The notes: generated by a model from the sequence alone, not told the origin. DNA of 64,000 nucleotides from Atrichornis clamosus (GCA_013400975.1 WBMZ01014013.1:62001-126000), one strand, 5' to 3'; counted from the stretch's first letter, positions 22,547-38,100 are shown. Translations and numbers: made by a program.

Positions 22547-22595
22547 AAAAAAAAAAACCAAAAACCAAAAAACAAAACCAACCAAAATAAAACCA
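22547..22595 (+). repeat. A-rich (AAAACC)-like low-complexity tract
   Basis: Eleven A bases are followed by loosely repeated CCAAAAA units and further A/C-rich sequence. It is a degraded simple repeat. Confidence 0.8.
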
Positions 22596-25500
22596 AGCCC
22601 CAAATCCTTGTAGGTCAATGCAAATGAGTAAAATGAAGCCGTATAATTATTGGAAGAAAGCATTCCTCCATTAGGCATGTGCAAGCAGAACTATTTCTTC
22701 ACTGCTCAATGTGTTAATTACAACTGGATAGGATATGCCACAGAAAATTAACAGTCTTGCAAAGACATCAGAGGTAAACACACAAAACAGGAGCTGCTTA
22801 AGGGTCAGGAGAGCAAGTCAATTTTGAAGAAAGATAAAAGAACTGTCATGTATATGATTGCTTATGAAAGAGAAGAGGGCAATCCTGCCTTGTTATCATC
22901 AGTTAATTAGGCACTACAGTCAGGCGTGCATACACTGCAACATTTGCCATGGTAATCAAATGTATTATTCAAATGTTAAACAAAACAAAAGCAACTGCAA
23001 CTCTGACAGGGGAGAATGCAATCTGCCCACACAAAGGTGCTGAATTAACTTTATCTGTTAAAAGGAAGCTCAGAAATATGTTATATGAACTTTCTCAAGC
23101 AGCACTGCCTTGAAATTCAGACTACAATCCCACTTCTAAAGAAAATACTCTTTTTCAAATTTGATTCACATGCAAGGTGATGACCTTTGCAAGCAAAGAC
23201 AAGGGTAATGAAAAGCAATTGATAGTGCAGTAGGATTCTGTTATGTCTTTAATATAAATATGACACTGAGACTAACAAACGCACTCTTGACAAAGCATGC
23301 AATCTCCTGAGTGAAAAAAAAACCCAAAACAAAACAGAAAGCAATATACCACATTTTCCCTGTCCTGAGCTATAACTGCAAGCAAAAGTAAAACTAATAA
23401 CAGTTCTGCAAACAATGTGATGACACCATGTGATAACCATCCCTTCTGTCTCACTAAGGCTTATACCACCTTACTGTACAACCAGTCTTTTTTCAGTTTA
23501 TAGAAAATGGATGCTTTAGGTGCTATTTTTATTCAACTGGACAGAAGACATTCAATACTAAGTTTGGTACCAAAATTAGGATATTTGCCAGGCAGTGACA
23601 GCAAGCTAATGGCTTCTTATGTCTTAATATTAAACTTCTAGAGAACATAATTTTCAGATCATCTGTTTCTTTTACACAAGATTGGCAAGAAAAATCCCAG
23701 TGGACTTCTTTCAATTTAACCAAGCTGCTTGTCCCTAAAGGGGTGGCTGTGTCAAAGGCAAGCTCCCTGCCAGGACTATGGAAACGGTGGGCAGGGCACA
23801 CCTCCTCAGGGACACCTGGGAGAATTGGGAGGGATGGATTCCAATTACCTGATTAGCTCCTGGTCTCCAGGGAGATAGTGAAGGACCTGGAGAAGAGCAG
23901 GAAGCACCTGGGCAGAAGCACCCTGCCACCTCTTCTGTCTGGAGGCTCTGAGCTACCACCACATGCTGCTTTCTCAAGGCTCCCAGTTTTTGCACAACAA
24001 ATGCAACGAAGGAACATCTGAAATTGTGATAATCTCGCCCGACTTTACAATCTCCTGCCTCCTCCCTTTCCCAAAGAAAGGAAACAAACCCTCAAGGGTA
24101 AAGACTCCTCAAACCAGCCCCAGCACCATGACTCTCATCTGTCAAGTCACATTCTGATAAAAACCCGATCTACAAAGCAGACAAAGCCCATGTTCTGGTG
24201 GATGGAGCTTCCCTGTAGCTTGAGACCTGCTTCTGCACGCCCAGAAAATAACCGATACTTTCTCATGCCCACGTTGCAGAACCTCCTCTGCAGTTCTTCA
24301 AACATTTTTCAACTTCATATTCTTGTCTAACAACTATGGTTTTTTCATATTCTGCCAAAAAAACCCCATTGACTACAATAAAGGAAAACAACTTTGCTGT
24401 GTGTGCAAGTACTGACCAACTCCAATGATTAAATTATTCTACAAATATCAGTAAAAAGATGTAATAAAAATACAAAATTATGTCGCAGAGTATTATCTAT
24501 TATGCTATTATTTTGAAGACAGCTGCCATCGAAAGATATATATCCATAGTGAAAATCAATGAAAATAGAATTTATCTAACAAATCTGTATTATCTTTCTG
24601 AATGTCTCTTTTTTCCAATCCCTCCTTTTCATTTATAAGATTCCCAGTGTTTGACTATCTCAATCAAATACTACAGGAGAAAATAACATGATACAGAAGT
24701 CACTCTTCTGATCAAATTAGTCTAACACAGATCAATATGAAACCTTAGTGCATCTGCAATCTCAGAGTCTTCAGTGTCCAGGCATTCAGCAATCTGTGAG
24801 AAAGAAGTAATATCTGTTTCTTTGACACGGACATTTTCTTTTAGTCAGTCTGTCACTTCCCATTTCAGTTAACAAAATGTTGGATGCAGCTCATCATTGG
24901 ACAAATACTATAGAGTACAAAATGGGAAGAATGATTTCAGATAGAAAATTTAATACAAAAACAGATCTGCAAGGAATTCCACAAACTTTAGAAGACAGAT
25001 ATATAAATAGGAAAACATAACACCTTCTTTTTCCATAATTTTTTAAAGAAATGTTTGAAATTTATTTTGGAAGAAAAAAGCACCTTCTATTATTACAGAA
25101 ACCATGTAAAACAGATCAAACAACAAAAAAAGCACCTTAAGGCGATTCAACTTTCTGGCCTTCAAATAGGCCTTGTTTTTCCTTCTAATCAATGCAAATA
25201 TTTACAGCGATCACAGATAGCGGACCTGAATCACTCAAACATTTGTCTTGCTAATACAAACAGGTATGTTTTCATAATCTAGAGATGCAAGTGTCTCATG
25301 GTCAATGGACAAAAGACCTGCACTGATGAGTGGTGTGGGTACAGAGAATGAAGCCAGCATTCTGCAAAATTAACTCCATTCATTCCTCTTCACATTTTAG
25401 TGCATTTACAACTGCCAGACCTACGTAACTGGAATTTGAAGTGGGAATGAAGCAATTAATGACCTGCCAAGATTCACACTTGTCTGTGTGGTACCTATTT

Positions 25501-28500
25501 TAAAACTGCACTACAGACTGTTCCAGAGACTCTGTGAATCCTCCAAGACCTTTGCCAGGGATGAACAACAGCATTCATCCCAAACCATAACAAAAGGTCA
25601 TACAGCTCTTTGCTATGTAACGAGAGGCATGGTTAAGGAATGGTTACATATGGAAAAAGGGCAGTATTTCTGCCATGCTAAAATTGTTGAAATATGTGAA
25701 ATTCACAAAAAGAAAATTTCCTTTCTTACTATTCTACTTGGATGGGAAAGTTAAAAAAGCAAGGAAAACAAAACCCCCTTTCACACTTTTCATCCCATAA
25801 GGCAGCTACAACCATTACATCGCACACTAAAACTTCTCAGACACTGCTTTGGATCCACCCCAACTTATTCTGATTTCTGCTTCTCTGTGAAACACCTTAC
25901 ACTACACCTAAAGAAGCAGTGAAATTTTAAGAGCAGTATACAAAAACATTTCTATCTTAAATAACTCTCGTCATATGGTGATTTCCACTTAAAAAACTTT
26001 TAAGCTGTAATGGAACTAACTTCAGAAGTTTTTCTATTCCCACACAAGAGAAAATGTGTCTTAAGTAGCAGAAACTCATTGATAGCACATACAAACCTCT
26101 ACCAATAAAATTGGGCTTCCATATCTGCATAATTCACAAAAGTTAATTAAAACTCTACAGAAAATCTTCAAGTATAACATCAGAATTTTTAGATTACATG
26201 ACACTTGAAAAGTTCAAATAGCGCACATCTTACTGATGCACAACATAAAAACTGATTTTCAAGAATAAGGGTCAACATGGCATCACAGCATTATTACAAG
26301 GAACTCAATTTACTCTTTCAGCCTCTTCATTTTAAGATATTGCAGTTTTATCAATTTTTTCCACACTTTAATTTGTTTGATTATTAGGCAAATACCATAT
26401 CAAAGGAGTGAGACTAAAGAGAAATTTCACACTCTTGAACTTCAGTAAGAAATGCCCACCAGCAAGAAAGTGAATACAATGCAATCTTGAATTTCTAAGG
26501 CTCATCTCAGTCCCAAAGAGAGCAGGTAGGTGGTGCTTAGAAAAATACAGTTGTCTGGAAAGACTAAGTGCATTATGAGGAGCTTTTCTTTCACATGACT
26601 ATTATTTCCTGATTATAAGAGTGTCACCTGATATTTTTTTCTACATCAGCAGGAAATAACAACACTTTGGGATTTTAAAAATCTCTTTGAATGTGTAAAA
26701 TAATTTAAACATATGGTATTCTGCATTATCTTTCAATGGGATTGTGCTCCGAGTGGGTACGGATATGATTACAGTATTAGCTTTTCCTCTTTTGCATTTA
26801 GAACATTTTTCCTCTGCTCATGTTGATAGGGGAAAAAAAAAAGTATCCTCAATCCACTAAAATAAATACTTCTGTTATATTCTGTTGCTTCAACAATGAA
26901 TAAAGCAACCATGCAGGTTTATAATATCAATTCACAGGGTTCTTTCTGCTTCAGTGAACTGTTACTGAAAGGTTCAGAACAAAGCTACAGGCAGATCGGA
27001 CAAAGCTGCTGTAACAGGATTTACATTATACTCAAACTGATAAGACCACATCAGAGAACTGCTCAATCTTCAGTACCTCTGGTTAGAGTGGCATAAGGGC
27101 TGTGAGTATTTTGGCTCCCAGCACCTGATCACAGCGTCTGTATTACACCTACCAGCCCAAATGCCGATCCGATCTTACATCCGTAGGAGAATTTATATTT
27201 CCTCTTTTTCCTTTCCTCCCTCGTTGTCAAGTGCATTGGGACAGCGATAAAATGGGATCCCAGGAAAGCTACAGTAATATTGAGTTATCTACTGCACTCA
27301 TACAGTTATGAAACGGAGCAAATTACTAACATACTAACATCTACTGAGATCTAAAGTAATTAAAATATTCTATATTCAAATAATTAGTTGACACTTCTTG
27401 GTGAAAGGAGGGAGATCATATCCCAAGGGAAGGCAAACATAATGCTCAGTAAATAATTAATTAAATACCACCAGGTGAAGTCACTGCCCTGGATTTCTTA
27501 CAAGCAACGAGTTTCTTTGTGCAGTCTTAGCTACAGTCACAATTCTGAACATCTTTCTGCTTCAAGTAACTGCTTCAGTTCAGGTTTTTCCTTCCTTCTC
27601 CCTTAACCACACCTTCATCTTTGCAGCCCACACTGATAATGCTAGACTGCCCCAAAGAATCTTGGTTTCCTTGTTGCTATTGAACATTCAATAAACATTC
27701 AAATAGAAAACATTTGTGCACAAGAATAAACTGAAAACTTTAATTAAATAAAGTGCAAAAGAAAAGAGCACAGCATTTATAGAACATAACGGTGCCGTTC
27801 TAGAGATTCCCGATTACCTGCTACGAGGTGATTCCCTCAAAGTTCCTGGCTCAGTGCAGTACCTAACACAGATTTTTTGCATCACCAACACGAGCAGTCC
27901 CTGGTTACACCTTTTCTGGCAACCAATCCTGTCCCTGATCCAGCCTTTTTGACTTAAGCCATCATAATACCTGAGCAACAGTTCAAAAAACAAGGACAGC
28001 AATTAAAATGCACATTGCTTTTCCTGCCATAAGCACAATGGCCGGACTCACCAGGGAGGCAGGAGAGAAACTGCTCTGCGCCAAGTCTCTGAATTGATTC
28101 CTGCTGCTACCGAGTGCTGTTTGCCTGAGCATTTTGCTCTGCACTGTGGTGATCAGCCACGAGTTTGGGGCTCTGATTACCTCAAGCAAACCCTGGCTTT
28201 TGGAAGCACATTGTCTTCCCAGAGTGAGACAAAACCCGAGACAGAACTTACTTGTGATACACAAAACTCCTGACTCAGCAAGACCAAAAGCAAACAAAGG
28301 AAAGAAACATTACCAAAGATTGTAGGAATAAGGTGTCTACAGCAACTTGGCTTATTGGAATGAAAAAACCCAAACCCACCAAATACAGTAAACGTTAGCA
28401 ATTTGAACATCTCATTAAAAAGAAGCTCCATCACCCAAAATTAAGACAGCACCATAGTGGAATATCTACAGTCGTCCGTAACTAATGGTTAAACCAGCAT

Positions 28501-29371
28501 AGTAGTCACCTATAGCCTGGGAGGGAATATCTTCCCTTCATAAGAAAAAAGGCATTTTTAAGAATGTGAACCCACATACAAGATGCTACTCATGCCAAAT
28601 GGCTTGATTCCTACTGTTTAGTTACAAAGAAAAGAGGAATGCTCCTAAATCTGCAGGGAAGATGCTCCTGCTTCAGAAAAAGGTTTTAATGGCTGTGTTG
28701 ATGAAAACGTACACACTTGTTCTGAGCAACTTCCACTTCGGCTGTAAACTTTGCTTTGGCTCTATGTTCTTTGGCAACACCTGGTGGAATTTGGATAAAA
28801 CTACAATAATATTGCAAAAGAAAAGTTACAACTCTAGGACTTCTTGTCTAAGTACTTCTGATGAAGTTACTTAAACTGTCCACAAAATGCAAACTTCAAG
28901 TTAAGAGGTAATACTTTCCTGGGTTTCACAAAACATCAGCAGGTATTTTTATAATATCAAATTCCATATTACAATAACTACAATATCTAGTTTTAATCTT
29001 GATATCAGTAGTCATCTTATCTTGCACTAATACAGGGGAAAAAAGAACAGTAAATAAAATTTTGAAACACTAGCTATTTATTACAACCCAGATTTCATAC
29101 TTACAATAAATTGTCACTCACAGCAACAAATTGAGTAAATTGACAACTCCACACAAAAAAATAGAATGACAAAAGGTATGCATACATTTTAAAAGACATT
29201 TTAGAGCAAGTATCTGACCACATTTTGTTCCTCCTCTGTCAATGATTAGGAAAACTTTGTCCATTTAGTCATTAGCAGACAGCAATCATTCCAACTGAAC
29301 AGAGAACCAGTATCTGCTTGTGGCACAGACCCTCTAAAATTATAATCTACCAAAAAGTATTCACAGGATGG

Positions 29372-29389
29372 GGAGGAGACTTCTCCTCC
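29372..29389. repeat. Perfect short inverted repeat
   Basis: GGAGGAGA at 29372-29379 and TCTCCTCC at 29382-29389 are exact reverse complements separated by two bases. Confidence 0.8.
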
Positions 29390-32300
29390 AAGTGGTACTA
29401 TAGAAAGTATTCTACATAATAGGAGGCAGGGGCTGTCAAATTAGTCTCGTTTGAAATACTGTAATTAACAGAAGGGAGCCCAATGTATTATCACAGTCAG
29501 CCACTTGCATTCCAATCATGCTGAAGAAACATATTTCTTGTTTTTCTTTATTTTTGTTCCCTTTCTAAGGCACTAAAGCCCAGCAGTATTTTACCCCAAG
29601 AACAACATTTAAAGAGCATTTGTGATTTATTTTCTCTTTATACAGCATAGCAATAAATTAATGAAGAAAACTACTGACAGGTAGTTTTTTCAACCTATCT
29701 ATCTTTTCAACTTATTAAAATTTAGGTTGAAATAAAACATGATGCTAAGAAACAATTGCACTGATGACCAACTTGGTTTTTGTACCAATCTCTTCTATTG
29801 AAAACAAGTCTGGATTCTCATGTTTAGAAATGCACTCTCTCCTTTGCAATTTGGCTTTGAGATGTCCAACAGTTTTGTCCAGCAATGTTCAGAAACACAG
29901 CACAAGATTACTTTCCAGGTATGAAGAACCTCGCAGATCACTGCTCATCACTCCAGCCTGTCTTTGATTTATTCATCTTACAAACAGATAAAATGCGGCA
30001 GGTTGAAAGCTAAGCCAAGATGAGATGTATATCAGTATGTTGCTAAAATATCACCATAACACAGAGTTTAGATGTAAAGCAATTAAGCACAGATGTAATA
30101 CTATCCACATAAGAATTAGGATCTAAACTTCTAACAACAGGACTGCTTACAATTTCTCCAGTGCCTTCCACCTGAGCACTCTAAAGCATGTGGCAATAAT
30201 TAAGAATCAGAACTTCCAAGAGGTCTGGAGAAGATGGAGGTATCACTTAACCTGGCACTTAAATGCAGCCACCTTTTAGGTGAAGCACAGATGCACCAGG
30301 ACATCCTACAACTGCTTTGAAAGAAAAGGGAAAAATCTGCATCCAGTAAAAGAAAAAAAAAAATCTAAATCCCGCCCTTAGTGTCATGGTGTTTGGCTGT
30401 GATGTCTCATAACCAAGAGCAGATATGATTTCAGCATCCTGTGACTACCAAAAACCTGAAATAAAACTTTTTACATGCTTTCTATTCTGCTGGGAAATTT
30501 GCAAAGCTGCCTTTAGCAATAGGTGCTTTAATGACTCAAGACAAGAGCAGACAGATTTCAGATCTGTGAGCAGGATTTGTGTTTCACAGTGCAGAGGATA
30601 GAGTCCGACCTGCATGACTGCACATTTCCACACTTCTTATATTAGAAAGATCCCTCTCTACAGTCTGCAACTCAGAATCGTACAGATCTGAGGTAAATAC
30701 ATTTTTCAATTAACAGTTTTAGGCTTTGTCTGTTCTCAGTTCAACTACGTAAAGAAAAGGGTTTTTTTTTAACTTCTCCTTGGCATTATAATCTCTTTTT
30801 CTTTCAATAAACAAGACTGGTGCAATTTAGATCATGCAAATCTTTCACTTACTTTACATCTGCTGCCGGGAAAAGGGAGAAAGGTAGTAGACAAAAGGTC
30901 CAGCAACAGAAGTACAAGATTCAATTCCTTTAAATGCATTTACTTGAAGGCTCTAAAAGCCATGTTATAGTATCTTCCCCAAACCATTCAGTTTCTGCTA
31001 GATTTAGCACTTTTGTCCCTTTGTATTCGCAGACTTCACATAGCTTCTCCCAGGCTGGCAGGCCAACATATTAGAAATAAAATGCAATTCTGGTATCTGA
31101 CACTTCAATTTAGCTTCTTCAGTAGCAAAGATCATCAACTGCACTGCTTTCTCCCATGACAGAAGATCACCTAAATATCACTTAACTGATGTGAGCTCTG
31201 TTGGTAATGCATACACTGCCTCCCCACTACATTACCACCATGCTGCCTAGAACAAAAATCAATTTTTAATTGACTGGATTATTTGAGGAATGTGGCCCAT
31301 CCACTGTGCACTGCTGATAGATTCTCCTAGTTTTCCTGTCAGCAAAGACTGTAAAATTTCAAGCAACTTCAATACAGTAATTCAGGGATTTATCCAGAAG
31401 CCATATGAACAGAACAACATCACAGTTTTTTCAGTACTACCCCTCCATTATTTTCTCTCCTGGCTAGCTAAGTGAGGACTCTAAACCACACTACAAACGA
31501 AAAAAAAAAACCATTGACATAGCAAAAATGATGAGTTTTTCATTGAAATGAAGATCATGCAAAGGATCCAAATGAATAAAGAACACAGAGGACAAGAGAG
31601 GGCTTGAAAAAACCCTCTCAAGGCATGGAAAGCAGGCCAGTGGGTTACACTCCAGAGTTTCAAACCTGCAAGGTCCAGGAACAGTGTGCAACACCTGGGC
31701 CCAGCAGCAACCAAAGCAGGATTTCTCAGGTCAGGACCATTACTGCTTTCTTCAGTTGTCAGTGCTGCTTGAGACACAAACCCCAGCAGTTAAGGCAAAG
31801 GGTTGGCACGAGAAAGAAACATTATACAGATGAAAACATAGGGGTGAATGGGTATAAAACACTCAACACTTCACCAGTAAATATTGCAATAAGCAATTTT
31901 ACAAAATGCAGTGTAAGATGCTCACTGACCCTTCTATGAAAGTCTCTCCCACTTCCAGGAGTTTTCTGACAGATCAGGTGTCTAATTTTCCTAACTTTCA
32001 TCTCTCCCTTTCTTTCTGCTGAAACAAAAGACAACTGCACCAATGTCCTAAACAGAAAATTCTAGTCTCATACCACAGCCCTTCCCAGCATAGTCACATG
32101 CCAAAATTCTGCACTGTACTCACATTAGTTTTAATTGGTTCATTCTGATCAATGTCAAAAATCAGCACAGCTACAGAAATTGCAAATTAAAGATACTGAT
32201 ATGTTGCCAGTATAGATATAGATATATAAGAGATACATTTGGCTTCTTATGTTTCTGATTCTTGTTTCACAAAGGTCCAAAGTACACATTTTACTTTAAT

Positions 32301-32715
32301 TACACACGTTCAAAGGTGGACTAAGTGGTTGGGTTATCTACAGTACAAATCTTAGCAAATTAGCCACAGCTAATTGTCACTGTTCTATCCAATAAACTAG
32401 AACACATGGATTGGAGGGGTTTGTGTTGGCTTCATGAAAGCTGGGAGAGGACAGGAATACCTGATCTTGCATCAAGTCAGAGTGGCACAGTGAGAGAATG
32501 CTGGATTTGGGTCAGACCTGGCAGTACAAAGTGAGCCTGGGGAAGTTTCTCTCAGATCAGCACCTTGTACCCTGTTAGTCTGGCCTTTCTGATGCAGTAC
32601 AGAAAACTTTTCCACTTTAACAACAAACACAAACTGGGGCTTTTTCAGAGCTCTATCCAATTTCAAGCTGCTCCATGAGCTCCTGAAGAAAAGAACAAAG
32701 AGGTATTTCCACCAA

Positions 32716-32780
32716 GTTTTTTTTTTGTTGTTTCTTATTTGTTTTGTTGGGGGGTTTTTTGGTTTTTTTGGGTTTTTTTT
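32716..32780 (+). repeat. T/G-rich low-complexity tract
   Basis: Runs of T (up to 10) alternate with runs of G (up to 6), giving near-absence of A and C across about 65 bp. Confidence 0.85.
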
Positions 32781-33550
32781 CCTGGTGATTCATGGCAGTG
32801 ACATACCCAAAGCTTAACTAGATGTCAGATAAAAACAAGCCACTTGTAAATACACAAATTATTCCAGGTCCCTGAATATTTCGGTAATTGTCAATCACTA
32901 TTCCAAAAGAAGTGTGTATTTAAAACTAAACTTATGCTTTGAAACAAGATGAAAGCATGATTATAATTACTTTAGAATACCAGTTAAAAATTAGAGTAGA
33001 CATTTTCACCTTATCTTTTGGAATCAGGACCATGGCTTTAGTCCAGGCTGAAATGTATATTCCATAAGCTACTCATGTCCACGCCAAATACACTTCTGTC
33101 TTCATGCAAATACTCTTGAACTGCTGGATAAAATGACTGTGATGTCAGGAACACAGGATGAATGTAGGTCACAGCAAATTTCTACTACTCTCTTTTGAAT
33201 ACATTCAAAAAAAGTCTTCTGTGACTCTAGAAATACTGCTTAATATTAAGTAATCCATGAAAGAATCTTCTTAATTTATGGATTTGGTACAGACTTAGAA
33301 TTTCTGTTCTCCAGCTGACATGAAAGCAAAGGACAAGGCTTGCAGGCCAGTGTGGAGGTGCTACACTGCCTTTCCTCATGTCCCGCCAAGAACTAGTCGA
33401 GCTCAGTAACTGCAAAAACAGGAGCCACTGAGATCGATGGTTTGCACAGCCTGTGCTCACAGGAAAGGTCTCCATCTCCCCGGCAGGCAGAGAGGAAATC
33501 CTCAGACATTCTCTAGGTGTCTGCACACCTGCCGTGCCCCTCTGCCTCCA

Positions 33551-33572
33551 TGCAGCTCCTCCAGGAGCTGCA
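33551..33572. repeat. 22-bp near-perfect palindrome
   Basis: TGCAGCTCCT at 33551-33560 and AGGAGCTGCA at 33563-33572 are exact reverse complements around CC. The block lies in a GC-richer patch of unknown origin. Confidence 0.85.
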
Positions 33573-35107
33573 GGCTCCTGCTCAGCCTGCAGGATTGCTT
33601 CCCCGAAAAGCCAAGGAACTCTACAGCTCTTCATCCATAGAGAGCCGTTTATGGTCTTTTTGTTAATACAAAACAACAAAATGTAACCATAACTGATATC
33701 CTAAATACCCAAATTACTTAAAGTACTTCAAGTAATCACCTCATGATTGGCCTCTTAACAAGAATTCTATTAACCCACCTTCCCAACAGGCCTTTTCGCT
33801 ACTGGTATAGAACTTTGAACACCAGCTCCTCAGAAAAATTAGTTATAAAATAGAGAAATAACAACCTCCTCAACTAATACAAATGACTGGATTAGATCCC
33901 TAATGATTCTTCCACGTGCTCTTCCTTTAACATTTTGGACATCTACCACAGCTCAGCTTGGATAAACTCACAGTGTTACAGTCTGTAGCACCTAAGAGCC
34001 AATCCACACATTTTAGCAGTTCAAAGTCAAGTTCGTGTTCATTTGCTGATCATGATATTTGAAAAATGGGAGGTTTTTAACATATAACTGTGACAGAGTA
34101 CCCGGGGGATGAGTCCATAATGCAACAGATTCCAGTCTTATTTTAATAAAACCAGCAATAGTAAACTACACTTACACAGTACATTCTATTAAACGTATTT
34201 TACAAATGAAGGACAAAAGTATAGGTTGAAAACAACACTTGCAAAGATGACTTAAATTGCTGCAGATTGACTGGTTGTTCTGAAGGATGCATCATCTAAA
34301 ATAAAGCCTGACTAATATCTGGCATCCATCTCCCGAGACATCTAAGAAAACAGCTTTCCCCAAAGACAACGAGAGCAGAGTAAAGCTTCTGCCAGAAGCC
34401 AGAAGTCCTGGTACTTTGGTCTTCTGAGTTTACCTTTGGACTTCTCATGTTCCTATGCAAGTTCAGCAGCTGCACAAGAATTGGGACTTGCCAGAGTTTT
34501 CAGATTAGCAAGCAGCCCTTCAGTAAGTGCTAAAATCCAGCCAGGCTGTGTTTGATTTGATGCAGTACTCGGAGTAAAACCACAGCCTAAAGGTTCCCAC
34601 TGTTCCAGGTCACCGCCATGAAACTGGAGCTGAACAAGGAACATGCCAGCATACAGAGGATTCATGTTCGTAAAATCTAAACTCCTCAGATTAAATCTCA
34701 ATTTTAAAATCAAATTTATCTTACTTTAGACTTGGGGGGTGCCTGTAAAGCACTTGTATAAATTATTAATATTCTTTATAACTGACAATATAAGGCAATT
34801 AATTGAAACATCAGTGAATCCTCCCTCACCAAATCTTAATACTTTGTTAGATGAGCACAGTTACCCCAAATGAAGAAATAAAAACTTCATTAATTTCAGT
34901 CTTAGCCACTAACAAAGCTGACTGCTGTTGTACTCATCCCCACAGAATCAAGCAGATTATGCTGGTGGGCCAACATGACAAGCTCTGTTTCAAAGAGGTG
35001 GAAAACTGATTCTGAAGTTATGTCCATGACTGGGCAATGATCCAGTGACTGACAGCCACATTAAACAACACTGTGTCTATACAAAACAGACAATATAAAC
35101 AGTATTA

Positions 35108-35122
35108 AATATATATATATTT
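35108..35122 (+). repeat. Short (AT)n microsatellite
   Basis: About six AT units occur in an AT-rich context. Confidence 0.8.
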
Positions 35123-38100
35123 ATCTAATACATACAAACAACTGGCATAATTCAGGACTTTGGTTGTTATCTGGGTAGGATTTCCTATCTACAGAAAGCC
35201 ATTAATAAATAATCCAATGTTTTGGTCAGCTGTCTTCTACTTCACTAATTTTTACTTGATTCTTCCTAAAGCATCTTTTCTTGACTCTTTTGTAGGATAC
35301 AGAATGGACTGCAAGCCAGCTCTCTTTTAGTGTTTCCAAATCCTAGATGTTTCACACAGAAAATTTTGCAGACATTTATGTCAGCTGTTAACAGAATCTT
35401 CCATGCAATTTTTCAGCTACACATTTTTTTATTTCGTATTATGTATTAAACTTCCATTTTACAGTTTTCTAAAATGCTACTTCAAACAAGTAATGATGGA
35501 AAACAGCATCTGCCTCTGGCTACTTGCAGGCTTTTTAGCTCACAAACAGAGATTCCTCGACCTATTTTACTTACATCCTATTTAACTGTTTCTGATAGCA
35601 AGTTTATGTCCATCCTTGGTTTACAGAGCTGTAATTCCATCAGAACACTCCAAATGCTTTTCCTTAGCTTCAGTCCCTGCCAGTAACACAGTTCTTCTCC
35701 TCCCCTCATCTTAATACTTCACACCATAAACCCTTATGAATTCAATTTAGGTACACATACTGGTAAAAATATTTAGTATAACTCCAACATTTCTTCTTCT
35801 CCATTTCAAACATTCATTTAATAACACAAGTCTATTAATCTGATGAATGCTAAGTACAGGACAATGTGCAGCTACCTAATTTTACCCAGAGGGAAACAAA
35901 ACAATTTCCAAAAAGCCATCACTTAGTACAGCTCTCTGTTGATATTTCAGGAATGTATTTGTCCCTTGGATATATTCAGAAAGCATTCTACAAGCCTACA
36001 AATGCATCTTTTTAATAACAGCACCACATAATTCTTCAGTGCTACACAGAGATGAAAAAGTGCAAATGTTTTATCTATCCCCAAAACAAAGGTAATAAGC
36101 CTTTGTCTTGGTTTTTTTTGCAGTGCTTTAAGCATTTACCTTAATGAGCTTTGTTTCTTTGTACCTCTGGAGAATAGTATTCTGCACAACAAAACAATTT
36201 ATTGCCCAAAATGTTACTACTGCTGATAAAATCTTAGCTCCTCCAATACTTTTGCCTTGACAGCTAATACCCTAATGTTTCATTTACAGCTGAACAAAGC
36301 AGCTTATCTCTGCTAAAAGGGGAATTAGTTAGTACTAAGAAATAATTTCAATCATCTGTTCTGCTTCCCAAGTAAAGTGATGACTTGGGCATTCTTTCTG
36401 CTATCTGATGACAGGTGTGTTGCAGTTCTTGGAATACAGAACAGCTCTGTCACACGGGCTTTGTGATTGCTACAATGCAGCTACATGGATTAGGGGAGAG
36501 GCAGGTCTCGGCTGCCAAAATAACCTGCAATCAGCAGCGTGTGGCAGTCAGCACTTGTACTGCACAGTTAGGGCACGGACGCCAGGGGAAAATCACTTCT
36601 GATCAATAAACTGCTTCATTTTGTATCTCCAACTCTGTAATATTCCAACAAGTATATGCAAAATTCCCTATTAATAACAGGAGAGATTTTGTTGTCAAAT
36701 CGTGCTTCATGGGCTGTGCTTTGCAAAAATGGCTTTGATTATCACCAAGCTATGTAGCTACCTAAATATTCATATCTCCAGGAATGAAGATATACTAGGA
36801 TTTTATCTACATATCACACACAGCAAATCAATTGTGGAATTCCCCTCTAGAGCAGCTGATAAATACTTGAAAATCTCTATGGCAAAGGACAAGGACTGAT
36901 TTTTGCTTGACGTCTGAACAACCTTCTTTTCCCAACATCATTTTTTCATGTTGGTAGATAGTAAGGTCACCTGAATACTTCAGGGGAAGCAGCAGAACAT
37001 TTGCCCACGCTGTACTTTCTCTGCACTAATATTTTCTGTAAGTAATCATTTAGTTTGCACTGAGTTTAAAAGAATGACAGAAGTGATTAGAACTAGTGCC
37101 ATTCCTGAGTTCTCTCATATTTGTTTCTTCAATTAGACATCACAGTTTATGAGACCATAAGAATTTATGGCTAATACTTTTTAAATTCAGTATCAGTTTT
37201 ATCAGAAAAAAAATTAAATTATGGATTGCAGGTGGCACTGGTAAAAGTTGGAGATGGAAGTGTATTAGATAAAAATATTAACATATTATTCTCTCATGCA
37301 ATAATAATAAATTAAGTTGGTATGGGAAAGAGGCACTGCCATTCTGCAATCTGCTGTTTGATCCTTCACTCAGAACTGTATGTCTTGGCAGAGTTCAAGT
37401 GGATTTTAAATTAATTGCATATTCCTTTCTGAGTGTCTTTTTAATCCTATCTCACATTCCTACTTTTCAATCACAATTAAATGTAATAAATCCATTTAGA
37501 AATGAAGTTATAATATACATGGCAATTATACTAACACTATAAAGTTGTCCAACATCTGTCATCTGTTGTATGATATCAAACTGCATCTTCCTGCAACAGG
37601 CATTGCACTGACCACTTCACGTGCTCCTTCCCAGCTCTCAAGAGATGCTAGACCAACCCAGCATTATTTCTATTCATGTGTTAGCTCAGGCACCTGATCA
37701 AACTTTATATGGCTGAAAGGTCAGTCTGCTCCTCTGCTATGAGAGATTACTTCAGTCTGCTTTAATGTTTCTTATGTTGTTATAAAAAAAACCTGAATGG
37801 CCTCAGCAGCCCTTTTTACTGAGAGATGTATTTCTCAAAAAAGAAAAAAGTTGTATCACAGAGGATAATATGACATGCTTATTTATTCAAAAAGCCATTT
37901 ACTAAAATCTGAATTTATCATTTAACTGAGCTTAACAATGAAAATCTTGAATGCTTACTTGCACCACATGGAAAATTCTGCTCAGCTGCCCAAGGGGAGG
38001 TTGATTAATGAAAAGGCTGTGATCAGAAATGAGCAGTCCTTCCATTAAATGCTGGTAAAAGCCAGAAATGTGGATTATTCCACATGTCCCTAGATTATAA

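Noticed and set aside
33227..33679. Minus-strand open frame of 150 codons
   Set aside because: It spans both AT-rich and GC-rich DNA with no change in codon character and shows no domain. Two plus-strand frames overlap it.
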